64,000 nt of DNA from Hymenopellis radicata (GCA_015501595.1 JADNRX010000170.1:1-64000), one strand, 5' to 3'. Shown: positions 44,340 through 55,093, counted from the first letter of the stretch. Numbers and translations: made by a program. Notes: generated from the letters alone by a model not told the origin.

Positions 44340-45095
44340 AGTAACTATTATGTCTTCCATTTGCTGTTCTTCTTCTAACCGATATATTTCAGTGTCGATT
44401 CCTTATAGACAGTGCGCACATGGTCTTCCATTGCTCGCAAGGGTATACTCTAACTCCAGTCTACCCACAGAGACTTACCCCCTCCGGGTGGCTTTGAAGC
44501 TATCAAGTACCGAAGAAATCTGCCTTTCAGAGGACCCGGGGCACTCACCATCCTCGCCGGCGTCACAGCTATATCCGCCTTCGGCTTTTACAAGCTAGGA
44601 ATGGGAAACATCGAGAAAAGGTTTGCGCCCTATGCCCTCTAATAACACCGAGTGTCAGCTGGATGTAGAACGTGTTCATGGGGGCGAGCTCGTCGATAAA
44701 CGTGGTATCAGACGAGGAGATCCGGCCGCTCACCCTCCCTTATCTTAATTGCTTCGTCTATCGTCGGACCGCGTCTAATTCCGTCCACAGGGAACTCCAG
44801 CGCGAAAAGGTCTGGTCGAGGATCCACCTCATACCTCTTCTCCTCGCCGAGGCTGACCGAGCCGCTTACCACTTACGCCTCTCGGATATGGCTCTCGAGG
44901 CTGCTATCATGAAGGATGTGCCCGGTTGGGAGGTACGTCTTCATCACCATATGACGAAGCGGTGATTGATTTTCGATCCGTCATTCTCTCCGACTCTTCT
45001 AATCGGTCTTCATTTCCTTTGTTGACAATCGACAGCCTGGTAAAAGTGTCTACAACAACGCGAAATACGAATCCCCACGTATTGACATAGTGTAA
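44340..45095 (+). CDS. NDUFA13: Complex I subunit NDUFA13 / GRIM-19
   Basis: Accessory inner-membrane subunit of mitochondrial complex I. Spliced, it reads MSIPYRQDLPPPGGFEAIKY then RRNLPFRGPGALTILAGVTA and ISAFGFYKLGMGNIEKR (one membrane helix). The tail is ELQREKVWSRIHLIPLLLAE, ADRAAYHLRLSDMALEAAIM, KDVPGWEPGKSVYNNAKYES and PRIDIV. The start codon is split: the A at 44340 ends exon 1 and TG opens exon 2 at 44393, after a 52-nt gtaact...tttcag intron. Exon 2 is only 19 nt. If this intron is kept, an in-frame ATG at 44350 gives a form with 14 extra N-terminal residues. Family homologues start close to the QDxPPPGG motif, favouring the split start. Confidence 0.92.
44341..44392 (+). other. Intron splitting the NDUFA13 start codon
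   Basis: CACCAA|gtaact...atttcag|TGTCGATT makes CACCAATGTCG, a start codon in a fair context. The 52-nt intron has an internal ATG (44350) in frame with the downstream coding sequence and no stop before the acceptor. Confidence 0.72.
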
Positions 45096-45154
45096 TCTCC
45101 TTGTGCCATGGATTTAGTACCTTGAAAGAGTTGATAACATCGTTTCCTTCCATT

Positions 45155-45772
45155 CTACATCCCATTAAGTGATGAGAGCCTCATGTGTTCATCAGTAAGC
45201 TCTTCTAACTGGGCACAAGGACACGGACAAGGTTCCGGTGTAAGTGGCCTAAAAGCGGACAATGTGAGATCGAGGAAATTTCCGGTGGCCAGGGCCACAA
45301 TGTCCATATCGAGCTGAGCGTGAGAATACAGCAGACATTCCGGCTTCCTTACTTTTTCTTCCGTTTCAGCCACATTCGCGCTAGTCAAAAGTGCGTCAGT
45401 TTGAACAATTTCCTGACATTGCACACCGCTAAAGGTTGTGTCAGATTCACACTGGGCGCTACACAGCCCCATACAAAAATTGCTCTGCGGACACGGCTTT
45501 CGGATCCGTCGACATTCCTTTTCAAGTGTGGTAGCACCTGCCAAAATCTTCCGTTCTCGGGGTTAAATCTGGGGATCTATCACGAGAAAAGGACCTCCGG
45601 ACACTGACATATGCCCTGTCATTTTTGCATCAGTTCTGCTGCTAAAATTGGGCCGGATTTCCTCGAGACCAGATCTATCTGGAAACGGTGAGAAGCACAC
45701 TATGTACCTCCTGTCTGCCTTCCTTACGCGGTTCGGGAGGGTATCTTGGCTCGTTAATCGTGACTGATTCAT
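45155..45772 (-). pseudogene. Possible truncated gene fragment, family unknown
   Basis: Minus-strand blocks can be joined in phase by plausible introns: SGLEEIRPNFSSRTDAKMTG, then HIFNPENGRFWQVLPHLKRN-VDGSESRVRRAIFVWGCVAPS after a gtcagt...cccag intron, then NVAETEEKVRKPECLLYSHA-QLDMDIVALATGNF after a gtgcaa...gactag intron. It ends MRLSSLNGM. An ATG at 45772 opens the set, but only 185 bp separate it from the HMG gene start, and no full domain is present. The middle loosely recalls the regulatory domain of fungal zinc-cluster factors, too weakly to assign. It may be the remains of a larger gene. Confidence 0.33.
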
Positions 45773-45956
45773 GTCGAGTCAGTAACATACAGGAATGGAA
45801 ACTATTCGCAGACCGTTCCGGGGACCTCTTAAGCTCAGCCTCCGTCACTGGAGGGTGTTTCCTTTCTTCCGGTCATCCCATTGCGTGACTGCGCCACGTA
45901 TCTTTAAGAGGGACAGCTTGCATAGATCGTTCCTCCCTCCTCCCCCTCCCATCATC

Positions 45957-47758
45957 ATGCCCGCTCTCACTCTCCCTCGACGCAAAGTCTCCCCTCTTAC
46001 GCCGATGTCACCCTACACGACTGACGTCCACATGATGGACGCGAAGCCCCTTCAATTCGAGTATAACGTGTCGCAGGACTCCGACCCCATGCTCTTCGAC
46101 TTTGACGACGTGTCTTATTCCGAGGCGGCTGGCGTCCAGTACCCTTGGGACTTGCACGACAACATGGACATGGACATTAAGCCTGTGTTCGACATGCCCT
46201 CGCGTTACGGGTTCGAGCCCCAGCAGTCGCCCGACGTCTTTTTCGAGTCGGCTGGATTCTATCCATCCGATGGAATCAACGACTCGCCCGCGTTCAATAA
46301 CGATCTCTATCTATCCAACTGGGTACACGATACAGAGATGCCTCAGTCATCGTCACCCATTCCCATTCCCACTTCTTCGCAGTCACCACAGTTCCCCAAT
46401 CCCGCAGAGAGATTTCCCACTGATAAGACTTATTCACCTGCCGACTTTGCCGCCTTCCATCCCCTCCCCTCCTCTGTATCATCCTCCCCCTTCGATGACG
46501 GGCTGCGCCCCTTCGAAAGGCCGCGGGTGGATTCCATATCACCGAGTGAAATATCGCTCAATACACCGAACTGGGCCACACAGCTTTGGGATCCGGCCCC
46601 GAAACATGCTCGGGCATCGTCATCGCGGTCCCCAGTCCGCCGTCATTCTCCACTTTCCTCCGCCTATACCCAGCGCTTACGTATACCCCGACGCGACACG
46701 GTCTCGCCAGTCGACATGTTCAATCTTCCAGCGCGCCTGCACTGGGCCATGCGCCGCTTATGACCAGGGCGTACAGCAGCAGCAAGGCCGAGTCAGGTGC
46801 TGGCGACATGACTGACCGTGATGCGACTATCCGACGGAAGCGAAAGACATCTGATCCCGCGGGTGTAGAAAGCAAGGACAACAATACCCGTGAGGCGTTT
46901 ATTTCTCGCAGTACAGGACTCCTAACTGATTGACATTTTTGGCACCTCAACAGTTCCCTTGAAGTCCGTGCTTCGACCTCCGAAACTCGCGCCCTCAGCT
47001 TGGCAACTCTATTTTACCGATTGGATTCAACGACAGCAGGCCTCGAACACACGTAAACTCAATGTTGCACAAGCAGCCAAAGAAGCCGGGCAAGAGTACG
47101 CGGGACTCAGTGTAGAAGAGAAGGAGGTATGTTGCCATGTTGTTTGACGTCATGAGCTGACATTAGTTTCTCCTCGTGTAGCCCTACAAGCGGCGTTCTC
47201 AGGCGATGAAGGAAGCCAGAGAAAGGGAGCTTACAGCTTACATGCGTACGCTGACCCCGGACGATATTAAGCGCGAGAATGCCTATCGTGCTGCGCAACG
47301 AAAGGCCGGCAAATCTCGCAAGAGCAACATCAAGGATCCCAACGCACCGAAGAAGCCCTTGTCGGCATACTTCATGTTCTTGCAGCGCATTCGGGCGAAC
47401 CCTCATCTCGTACAAGAGATCTTTGGCGATGAGACCGAGACGACGAAGCAAAGTGTGCTGGCTGCGGCCAAGTGGCGTTCAATGACCGATGACGAGCGTA
47501 AGGTGAGTATCCACACTACTTTTGGGTCTCCTTCTCACTGACGTTACTTGGCAGCCTTTCCTTGCGCAGGCCGAACAGGAGAAGATGGAATATGAGGCTG
47601 CGCGAAGGCTATACGAAGAGGGGACCCCTGCGTTGGGTACGACCATCAATTTCAGCATCTTGCCTGGAAGCCCGAGTATGGGGCACCTCAAGATAGAGTC
47701 TGAGAGCGAAAGTGAAGGCTTTGCTACGGACGAGGACTACAATCGCTTCAAGCGGTGA
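45957..47758 (+). CDS. Two-HMG-box transcriptional regulator, exp1-like
   Basis: Nuclear DNA-binding protein. Starts MPALTLPRRKVSPLTPMSPY (ATG 45957, chosen because the basidiomycete homologues I recall share this N-terminus; an in-frame ATG at 45795 exists). A long disordered Ser/Pro/Asp N-terminal region leads to a basic linker (DATIRRKRKTSD). HMG box 1 is LAPSAWQLYFTDWIQRQQAS to EYAGLSVEEKEPYKRRSQAM. HMG box 2 is DPNAPKKPLSAYFMFLQRIR to AAKWRSMTDDERKPFLAQAE. The end is acidic (IESESESEGFATDEDYNRF). An intron at about 46721-46770 joins SPVDM to AYSSSK; the straight frame would stop early. The architecture matches Coprinopsis exp1, needed for cap expansion; orthology is inference. Confidence 0.82.
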
Positions 47759-48021
47759 ACTTTTATTCGCGCTGGTTTTCGTCTGTTCACGAGATATTTG
47801 ACTTCTGACTTTACGACCATTATGCTTATCCTCTCTATTAGTATCGTATTATACTTGAATGACCTTCTGCTTTCGCCCCCTTGATGTCTTTCTAGTTATT
47901 ACATTTTTTGAACATTCGGACACGATATTTGATATATCTACATGTATATTAAGTAGGAAGACCTATGCACGACTGCCACCATGTATCACTAGTTGTTTCT
48001 GATGAATACAGCCTCCTTCAG
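47759..48021. terminator. Convergent 3' region, HMG / GNAT genes
   Basis: About 260 bp, AT-rich, between converging stop codons. Should contain both polyadenylation regions; no single signal can be assigned. Confidence 0.4.
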
Positions 48022-48701
48022 TCAGCTTTCGAATTGCCCTGAGGTGTACTGATAGGTATGCGGAGTACCATTTTTTGGTGAGGAGCGCCATCTTCATCAA
48101 ATTCTTCTCCCTAAACGGTCAGCATAACATGAGGCTGGGAATCGTCAGGGAAAGGAACCGAGGCACCAACCTCTTCTACATAGCCAAACCTGGATGAGAG
48201 AATAATGAACGGGGGAAATCCGGAAGTGGATGATACTGCTCACTTGGCGTAGAATCCTTTGACGTAGAGCTGGGAATGGCTTATGACACGGACGACGTCA
48301 TTTTCCACTGTCTTGTGGACCAGAGCATCAGCTTTCACCCAATTGTGTAGCGTTTTGACGAGCGTTCGCCCGAATTTGAATTGTCGATAGTCCTTTAGGA
48401 TGGCCAGCCTGCTGAGCTTGTAGTATCCCTCAGCTGATTTGAGTCCCCGTATAGTACCAATGGGTTTGAGAGAGGGAACCAATCGCAGGAGAATATGGGT
48501 TGCCCCGGGGTCCAAACTGGAAAGAAGGGTTCAATCCGATGGACACAGCAGGAAGCTGGAGACGTATTAACTCGTCTATTTCAGTCTCCAGTGGGAAGCC
48601 TTGTTCGTGGTGGAAGACATCGATACGGACGTCGTAGCATTGCTGTATGAGATCGTCCGATGTGACGAGGATAACCTCGTGGTCTGGAGGGGATGGGGAT
48701 G
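48022..48701 (-). CDS. GNAT-family N-acetyltransferase
   Basis: Acetyl-CoA dependent transferase of unknown substrate. It starts MSATSPSPPDHEVILVTSDD, then LIQQCYDVRIDVFHHEQGFP and LETEIDE (typical first helices). After an intron come DPGATHILLRL and IGTIRGLKSAEGYYKLSRLA, with motif A following as ILKDYRQFKFGRTLVKTLHN. The end is FGYVEEGEEFDEDGAPHQKM-VLRIP, typical of the YjcF/FR47-like group. A 19-nt exon (FGYVEE) lies between two introns. Starts at ATG 48701; an in-frame ATG 65 codons upstream could give a longer form. Cytosolic or nuclear. Confidence 0.85.
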
Positions 48702-49413
48702 TGGCGGACATTGCCTGAATGAGGGGAGGACGTCGATCTTTGGTTGATCGCCGCGGAAGGGGGAGGTGGTGCACGTACTGATAGACTAAAGAAGGTCTGT
48801 ATGTTTGGAAGCAGCTATCTGATAATGTATCTACAAAAGGACTTGCCAACTGGCGGTGACCAGGACGGAACGCGCTCGGCGGCTGTGTGGCCGTGCTTGG
48901 CAAGAACCTCGGCCAGGGCCTGGACCGGCGGTCAAGCCAGCTTTTTCGACGCTCAAGTCAAAGTTATCAAGTCACTCATTTATTGGGAAAGTAAGGTATG
49001 CAAAATAGGCGCATATATACGGAATGTTCACATTGTTTCTGCGTGTAGGATACCGTGCTAGCAGGAGCCACGAGCGGCGTGTACATGCTGGAACCCGTCT
49101 TCAATTCCCTCTTCAATGTACACAATATTCCGCATTCCTCGACGTTCAACGCCGCGGCACGATCCATGACACGCGCCACACACAAGTCGGTTAGCAGAGA
49201 TTTCTTCTGTCCGCAACCGCGACGCGTCCGGGAGAAGGGGAAGGGTCGGGCGACAGATTTCCAGGAGGAACACGAGTGCTCGTCGAACCATCCATCACTG
49301 TGTCGGGAATGGTCATGTTTAACGAGACATTCTCCTTGGTGTTCCAGTGAGTCTTGCTGGCCTCCGTGTTGGCTATCCAGACTCAAATTACCGCAGAACG
49401 ATACCATTTCCTG
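48702..49413. other. Divergent region with unresolved 5' exons of the PPR gene
   Basis: Coding-like blocks here (MLEPVFNSLFNVHNIPHSST, FNAAARSMTRATHKSVSRDF from ATG 49086) look like a mitochondrial presequence. A gtatgc...gtgtag intron ends just before this block. I could not join them in frame to the PPR exon, so they may be N-terminal exons or a short upstream gene. Confidence 0.35.
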
Positions 49414-52400
49414 ATGATCAACGAGTTTCGCGATTCCTCCCCGCGTAAACCCCCACTAAAGCGCATGTCCTCGGGCCTCCATCGCTATTCTTCGCGTCGA
49501 ATGTCTCTACGCCTCACCGGCCAACGACGGCATGCTTCGGGGATATCAGACTTGGGAACATCTTCCTCTGTAGACACGACCCCATCCTATCCAAAACCAG
49601 AGGAGAAGGACCCAGACCTGACCTGCCTTCCCCTCCTTCCTATCCCGCCCGACCCAAGAATTCTCTCCGTTCAATCCCTAACGGATGCTCTTTCTATGCC
49701 GACTCAGAAATCTGACTCTTGGAATCTATGGAAAGCGTACAGTCTAGTAGCGGAAGAGGATGCACTGTATCTCACTCGCATAGACATGTTTCTCTCCCTC
49801 GCCGAACGCATGCTTCACTCAACGGAGCAGCTCTATCGTACCGCGTCTAAAGACGAGCTGCATACTTGGGGCGATCGAATATATCGTCTGCTGGAGTACA
49901 CATCTTCGCGAATAACACCCTCATCCCCTTTTGGATATCGACATGGATGTCTCCTCGCCCGATCATGTTGCCTCCGAGGGCAGCTAGACGAGGCTAGGAT
50001 GTTGCTGCACGAAGCCCAGCGCGCTCAGAAACGCTGGCCCTCCCTCTCTGTCTCAGAGGTTTATCATGTCTATGAGCAGATGCTCCTCTCCACACGTATA
50101 CATGGCCCTCCAAGAGAGCTTCTGAGCCTTATTGCAGAGGAATGGGGGGCCATGGGCGAGGTCCTCACTCACATCCACATTCCGGCTGCTCTCAGTCTGA
50201 CAGACGGTTTATGGAAGTCTAGGATCGTCGATAACCACCCCTTGCATCTACAGCGTCTCAAGAAAGCCGTGTACAGTGCGCTGCTGTCTACGGACCATAC
50301 AGTTTCTGCCTGGAAGGAGTTGGGGAAGGATGTGCAGCAGCACATTGGGGACCTCCTCATTCGAGTGTTCTGCTCCCGGCCTGATCGTTGGATTCCCGTG
50401 TACGAATTGTTCAAGCTAATGTGCGAGCGGGATTGTCTACCGGATCGTATTGTCCATCTCGTTCTTGTCCGCTATCTGGTCAAACAGAAACTCATGCGTC
50501 TGGCGAAACATGCATTTTCCCTTGTCGAAGCCGAACCTTTGGATAAACCATATCTCTCCACCGCGCTTTACATCTGTGGTCAGGATGGTGACCATGCGCG
50601 CGCCGAGGACATATTCCAGAAACTCGAAGAGCAGAATATGGTGACGAGAGAGGACAGATCCCATCTCTTGAGCGCCTACTCCGCGAACGGTCTCGTCCAG
50701 GAAACCCTTGACGTATGGAACAGACTCTTTCCAGAGGATGAACCATCTGATCTCCCTCCCGCCACTCCCAAAACCCGACCTGATGCTTACAGTTACATCA
50801 CTGTCCTTGGCGCGTTCGCTAAACGTGGCGATATCGCCGGTCTTAACCGTTGGTTGAGTAGAATGTCCAATGCTGGGATTCACTCGAGCACCTATACTTT
50901 CAATCTGACATTCGAGGCGTTCGCGAACAATGCAGACATCAAGTCAATTGGTATAGGCCTACAACAGATGTACAAGGTCGGTGTCCCTCGTGATGTCGTC
51001 ACGTACACCATCATCATATCGGCGTTGGCGAAGAAACGGGATCCCATCACTGCAGAGAAGGTTTTCAAGCAGGCTCTGGACGAGGGTATCAAACCCGACC
51101 GAGTGATGATCAATGCCTTGATGTCTGCCCATTGCGAGGCGGGGTCCTGGAAAGGTGCTATCAAGGCATTCGACTACCTGGCCGCCAAGAAGATTCTCCC
51201 CGCCGTCGACACGTACAATATTCTTCTCGAATGTTATGTGTCGATTGGCGCCCCGCTCAAAGTCATCATGGCTCTGTTCGCAAAGCTGGAGACGCTCCTT
51301 ATCGAGCCAGACCAGTATACCTACTCCTTGGCCATCCTAGCTGCCTGCGATAATGGTCAAATGGGTCTCGCGCGCCGTTTGTTTTCACGGATGGACGCGT
51401 TGGCGGATACCTGGGCCAACCACATTCGGGTCACTGTGTATACGATGACTATTCTCATGTCCGGTTATCTGCGTCTTGGGCATCACGGCAGAGCAAAGCG
51501 CGTCTATGATGACCTGCTCGCCCGTGGTATCAATCCCAACTCGGTCACGTTTATGGAGATCATCCGCTCGTATTCATTCGACAAGAGAGGCAATGGTCTC
51601 GAGCTGGCTGAGGAGTTTATCAAGGAGATCACGGCCATGGAGTCGCGGACATGGACAATACCACCGCAGGGTGCAACGTCGTCGATGGATCTCATTTACT
51701 CGCCTCTCATGTGGGCATATTCCAGGCGGAAGCAGCCAGAGGATGTGGAGCGGTTGTTCAAGAACATGGTCGATTCTGGCTCAGAGCCCACTTTGGGGAC
51801 TACAACTGCACTGCTGGACGCGTATCGCCGGTCGGGGAATTATGACGCTGCTGAGACGCTGTGGCCTTTCATCTTCGAACTCGGTTTGAAAGCCTCAGAA
51901 GCAACGCCCTTGACCATGGGTGATGACGATGACGGGTCAGCCCCCCGGCGTATTCAATCGGATATCCTGTGTGTTCCGCTCTCCATCTACATCGACGTTC
52001 TGTCGCGGTCGGAGAAATTCGATGCCCTTGCGACGGTCTGGAAGTCATTTCAGGACGAGGGTCTGACGTTCAACTCCCACAACTACAACCATCTGGCTGT
52101 AGCCTTTACCCGGGGCGGGGAGGTGGAGCGTGCCTTTGAGATCCTGGAGACTGTTGTCCTGCCCTATCAGCGGAAGTACGCGTCGTTTCGACGGAGTCGC
52201 GATCGAAGTCCGAGTACGCCGCTGCTTTTTGATGACGAGGCGATGTTGGAGGAAACCATCCGGCAACCAGAGGATAGCCTGCGAGGACGGAGGAGCCGGC
52301 GAAATTTGTTGGCCGTCAATGCCAGGAGGGTGAAGCCGATGCCCGATTTCTACGAGTACGAGACTGAAGAGGAACGGGAGGATATGGCATTACCCCTGCA

Positions 52401-52722
52401 TCTCCTTCACCAGATTTCTCCGGGATGGAGTGTCTGGGCACCTCATCAGGTGACGCTCACCATTTTTCTGTTGATCATCATCCGTCTACGCGAAGGGCTT
52501 CTCACCGAAGCTCTCAACGTTCACAAGATAACGGTCCAAGACGACATGAGGAGTCGCGAGGACATTATCAACGAGCGTGCCCAAGCGATGGGGCTCTACG
52601 AGGCCATCAGACAGCAGTATCCCAACACCCTGAACCTAGTTATGCAGTTCGAGAGCAAAGAGCACGCGCGACTGGGATACGCTGGATTCCGACGAAAATA
52701 TATGGAATTTGTTTCGCGTTAA
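49414..52722 (+). CDS. Pentatricopeptide repeat (PPR) protein, probably mitochondrial
   Basis: RNA-binding helical-repeat protein expected to act on mitochondrial transcripts. One intron-free frame of 1,102 codons from ATG 49414 has an Arg/Ser-rich N-terminus (RYSSRRMSLRLTGQRRHASG). Many 35-residue repeats follow, for example DAYSYITVLGAFAKRGDIAG, VVTYTIIISALAKKRDPITA, AVDTYNILLECYVSIGAPLK and VTVYTMTILMSGYLRLGHHG. A long linker (SPSTPLLFDDEAMLEETIRQ) precedes the C-terminal block IRQQYPNTLNLVMQFESKEH. Lack of introns is unusual next to its neighbours. The upstream frame stays open to 49354 but without another ATG; extra N-terminal exons are possible. Confidence 0.88.
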   Translation: MINEFRDSSPRKPPLKRMSSGLHRYSSRRMSLRLTGQRRHASGISDLGTSSSVDTTPSYPKPEEKDPDLTCLPLLPIPPDPRILSVQSLTDALSMPTQKSDSWNLWKAYSLVAEEDALYLTRIDMFLSLAERMLHSTEQLYRTASKDELHTWGDRIYRLLEYTSSRITPSSPFGYRHGCLLARSCCLRGQLDEARMLLHEAQRAQKRWPSLSVSEVYHVYEQMLLSTRIHGPPRELLSLIAEEWGAMGEVLTHIHIPAALSLTDGLWKSRIVDNHPLHLQRLKKAVYSALLSTDHTVSAWKELGKDVQQHIGDLLIRVFCSRPDRWIPVYELFKLMCERDCLPDRIVHLVLVRYLVKQKLMRLAKHAFSLVEAEPLDKPYLSTALYICGQDGDHARAEDIFQKLEEQNMVTREDRSHLLSAYSANGLVQETLDVWNRLFPEDEPSDLPPATPKTRPDAYSYITVLGAFAKRGDIAGLNRWLSRMSNAGIHSSTYTFNLTFEAFANNADIKSIGIGLQQMYKVGVPRDVVTYTIIISALAKKRDPITAEKVFKQALDEGIKPDRVMINALMSAHCEAGSWKGAIKAFDYLAAKKILPAVDTYNILLECYVSIGAPLKVIMALFAKLETLLIEPDQYTYSLAILAACDNGQMGLARRLFSRMDALADTWANHIRVTVYTMTILMSGYLRLGHHGRAKRVYDDLLARGINPNSVTFMEIIRSYSFDKRGNGLELAEEFIKEITAMESRTWTIPPQGATSSMDLIYSPLMWAYSRRKQPEDVERLFKNMVDSGSEPTLGTTTALLDAYRRSGNYDAAETLWPFIFELGLKASEATPLTMGDDDDGSAPRRIQSDILCVPLSIYIDVLSRSEKFDALATVWKSFQDEGLTFNSHNYNHLAVAFTRGGEVERAFEILETVVLPYQRKYASFRRSRDRSPSTPLLFDDEAMLEETIRQPEDSLRGRRSRRNLLAVNARRVKPMPDFYEYETEEEREDMALPLHLLHQISPGWSVWAPHQVTLTIFLLIIIRLREGLLTEALNVHKITVQDDMRSREDIINERAQAMGLYEAIRQQYPNTLNLVMQFESKEHARLGYAGFRRKYMEFVSR

Positions 52723-52840
52723 TCATTAGCATGATAAATTTTACAACAGATCGGAATAATAAGTCAAGGAAACATCTGGCAAACGACGAGCTAGAGGAGA
52801 TGCATAACGTCCGACGATCAGTAGACACTGGGAGGATATA

Positions 52841-54630
52841 TTAGTCTCCGTCAGAGTCATCGTCTGACCCATCGTTATCCCGACGTTGACGCTTCCCAGA
52901 TCCATGGCGGTTGCGCTGTTGGGAGGGTTAAAGGCGTGGGTGCAGACGTCGAGAAGACTCTTACCAGAGGGAGTTTCTGTCCTTGGTTTCCAAATGCGAT
53001 GGATAGAGCAGTGGTATCTGAAAGTTGATTATAAGTCATGTAATTCAAAAAAGTAGTCTAACACGAATATGGTTAATACTCACCGGGAACGCCTGGGAAA
53101 CGTTTCGCTGAATATACGGTAAATGGCTCGGTGAAGGTTTGCGCAAGTACGGGAGACGCTTCAGTATTAACTCGAATAGCACCAAAGTCTGGAGCAGGAT
53201 GGCTGTCGAGAACGTAATATTAATGAAATACACACTGTAGTCTTGAGGAGGACGTACCCTCCGACATTCATGAGACGCATTCGCAGGCGGAATGTACCTT
53301 TAACGTTTGTCAGATCGATGAAAAGGAAACATGACGACGAAACCGCCACCTTCGGTTCGGACGGATAAGTCCTGGAAGAGGAAAAATATCCCCGGTTTGC
53401 GATGCTCGTCCTGTAAAACGGTGGCGTTCGCAGATAGAGGACCAACTAGCGTCCTAGTGTACGTGTGGCGTGGCAGCGGGGGTATAACGCTCGAGGATTT
53501 CGTACTTTGATTACTAGCTGGCATGTAGGTTGGCGCAAACGTTGAGCTTTCCTCCGATGTTTCTCGGGAATAGGTGGGCGGTCCCTGAGGAGGCCAAGAC
53601 ATCTCACGACCATCAGTAGGCGAGGTATTGTTGTAGTACCCAGGTTCTGCGGTCCATGGACGGTAGGGCGCCATCTCTGGATCACCTTCGCTCTGCTGCC
53701 AAGCCTCAGAATTTGCTCGGCCGAAGGTCTGTATGGATGGCAGAGAAGGCGGAAAAGCGTTGTTGCGCTCAGCGGCGGGGTACCCCCACGTCGGTGCCTC
53801 GGCTGGCGGGGAAGCGCCGTAGGAGATGGGCGTCAGACTCACGCCATCGGAGGGCGTGGGAGGCGGGTATGAGTAGGACTGATTTGGAGACAGCGGAGAC
53901 GTTGTTTCGGGATTTGGCTTGGGAAGTGACATTAGTTTGGGTAATCTGATAACAGGCTTGGATTTTAACTTACAGTCTCTCCGGGGCGAGAATGGGAAGG
54001 TGTAGGCGTTCGTCTAGATACCGGGGTCTGCTGGCGTTGCTGCGAACTGCTCATGCCGCGTCTTCGACTAGTGATGGGGGTACTGCTACTACTCGTTGGT
54101 TTGGGAGGATTCTGGGGGATGTACCGGTCTGAGGAGGATGGATGTAAGACGAGATTCATCTCTTGCTTGCCGTCGGCCGACCAGAGATCTACAGTAACAA
54201 GAAAGAATGAGCAGTCCACGTCTCTAGCAGAAGAGGAATGAATGAGCAAGTAATAGTGATTGCAGCAAAATTCACACACTTTTCGTCTACGAGTGTACCG
54301 TCCTCATTCGTTACTACCATCTTGGCTACTGCAGCTGGGGCTAGCGGTCGACGATCCTATGAGAGACATGAAGGGCTGTAGAGGATGACGATCTGCATGA
54401 ATGGGCGAACCTTATCACCAAAACCGCACATTCGCGCTCGTAATGGGTTCTGAATGACCTCGAGGGAGTAGGTTCTGTAGACATGATGGTTCCTAATTGA
54501 AAGCGGGGATGTGGGAGGTGTGGGCTGACCTCTTGCTTTGGCCGTAGATGAGACTCCAGATATCTGGACCTTCTACTGGGGCTGCACGGTATGGAGTACC
54601 GCGAATTCGGGCATTGGTTTGCTGAATCAT
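52841..54630 (-). CDS. velB: Velvet-domain regulator VelB
   Basis: Fungal velvet transcription factor that links development and secondary metabolism, usually with VeA/VosA-type partners and LaeA. It starts MIQQTNARIRGTPYRAAPVE at ATG 54630. The velvet domain begins YSLEVIQNPLRARMCGFGDK and continues DRRPLAPAAVAKMVVTNEDG and FFLVTVDLWSADGKQEMNLV. It is interrupted by a long Pro/Ser/Gln-rich insert, then resumes TYTRTLVGPLSANATVLQDE, HRKPGIFFLFQDLSVRTEG, FRLRMRLMNVGGDFGAIRVN and FTEPFTVYSAKRFPGVPDTT. The basic/acidic end is GSGKRQRRDNDGSDDDSDGD. The insert is a VelB hallmark, and it is longer here (about 240 residues) than the roughly 100 of Aspergillus VelB. About eight introns. Intact. Confidence 0.92.
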
Positions 54631-55093
54631 CCTGGTCTAGTCTTGATGTGACCGCTGTATTCGGGGATGGGGGTATTGTTGGTGGCGGTGACTCTAGGAG
54701 GGCCTGGAGAGCAGGCAGAGCGCGATGGCGGAAACAAAGTCGGAATCACGAAGAAAGAACAGTCCGGGCCCTTAAGTAGAAATCGTGGATCGTGGTGGGA
54801 GTTGAAGCCTAAGGGCGACCCAAGGCAATGGTAGGATAGTCACGCAGCAAAAAATAAATGATTGCGTTATGTTTTTCAAGTTGATCTCCTCTGGTTAAAG
54901 TTTGCAGTCGGGCTGAACACAAGATCTACTCAGCGATAGACGTGAGCACTTGGCGGTACGAAGTGAGCTGCAGAGCAGCTCTTGACATAATTAAGACAGC
55001 ACAGCCACGGGCACCGCCCCGTCGCGTCCGATGAACGTGCAAAAAAATATCCAAGTTTCCGCGACAATAACTTATCTACTAGTAACAACTGTT
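54631..55093. promoter_or_regulatory. velB promoter region and ArfGAP 3' flank
   Basis: About 460 bp. The part next to velB is open and could hold a short upstream exon, but none is convincing. Confidence 0.4.

Noticed and set aside
46102..46815. 237-codon alternative plus frame in the HMG gene
   Set aside because: Shadow frame: the HMG boxes and conserved N-terminus are in the other frame.
51476..51889. 137-codon plus frame inside the PPR gene
   Set aside because: Off-frame; the PPR frame is continuous here.
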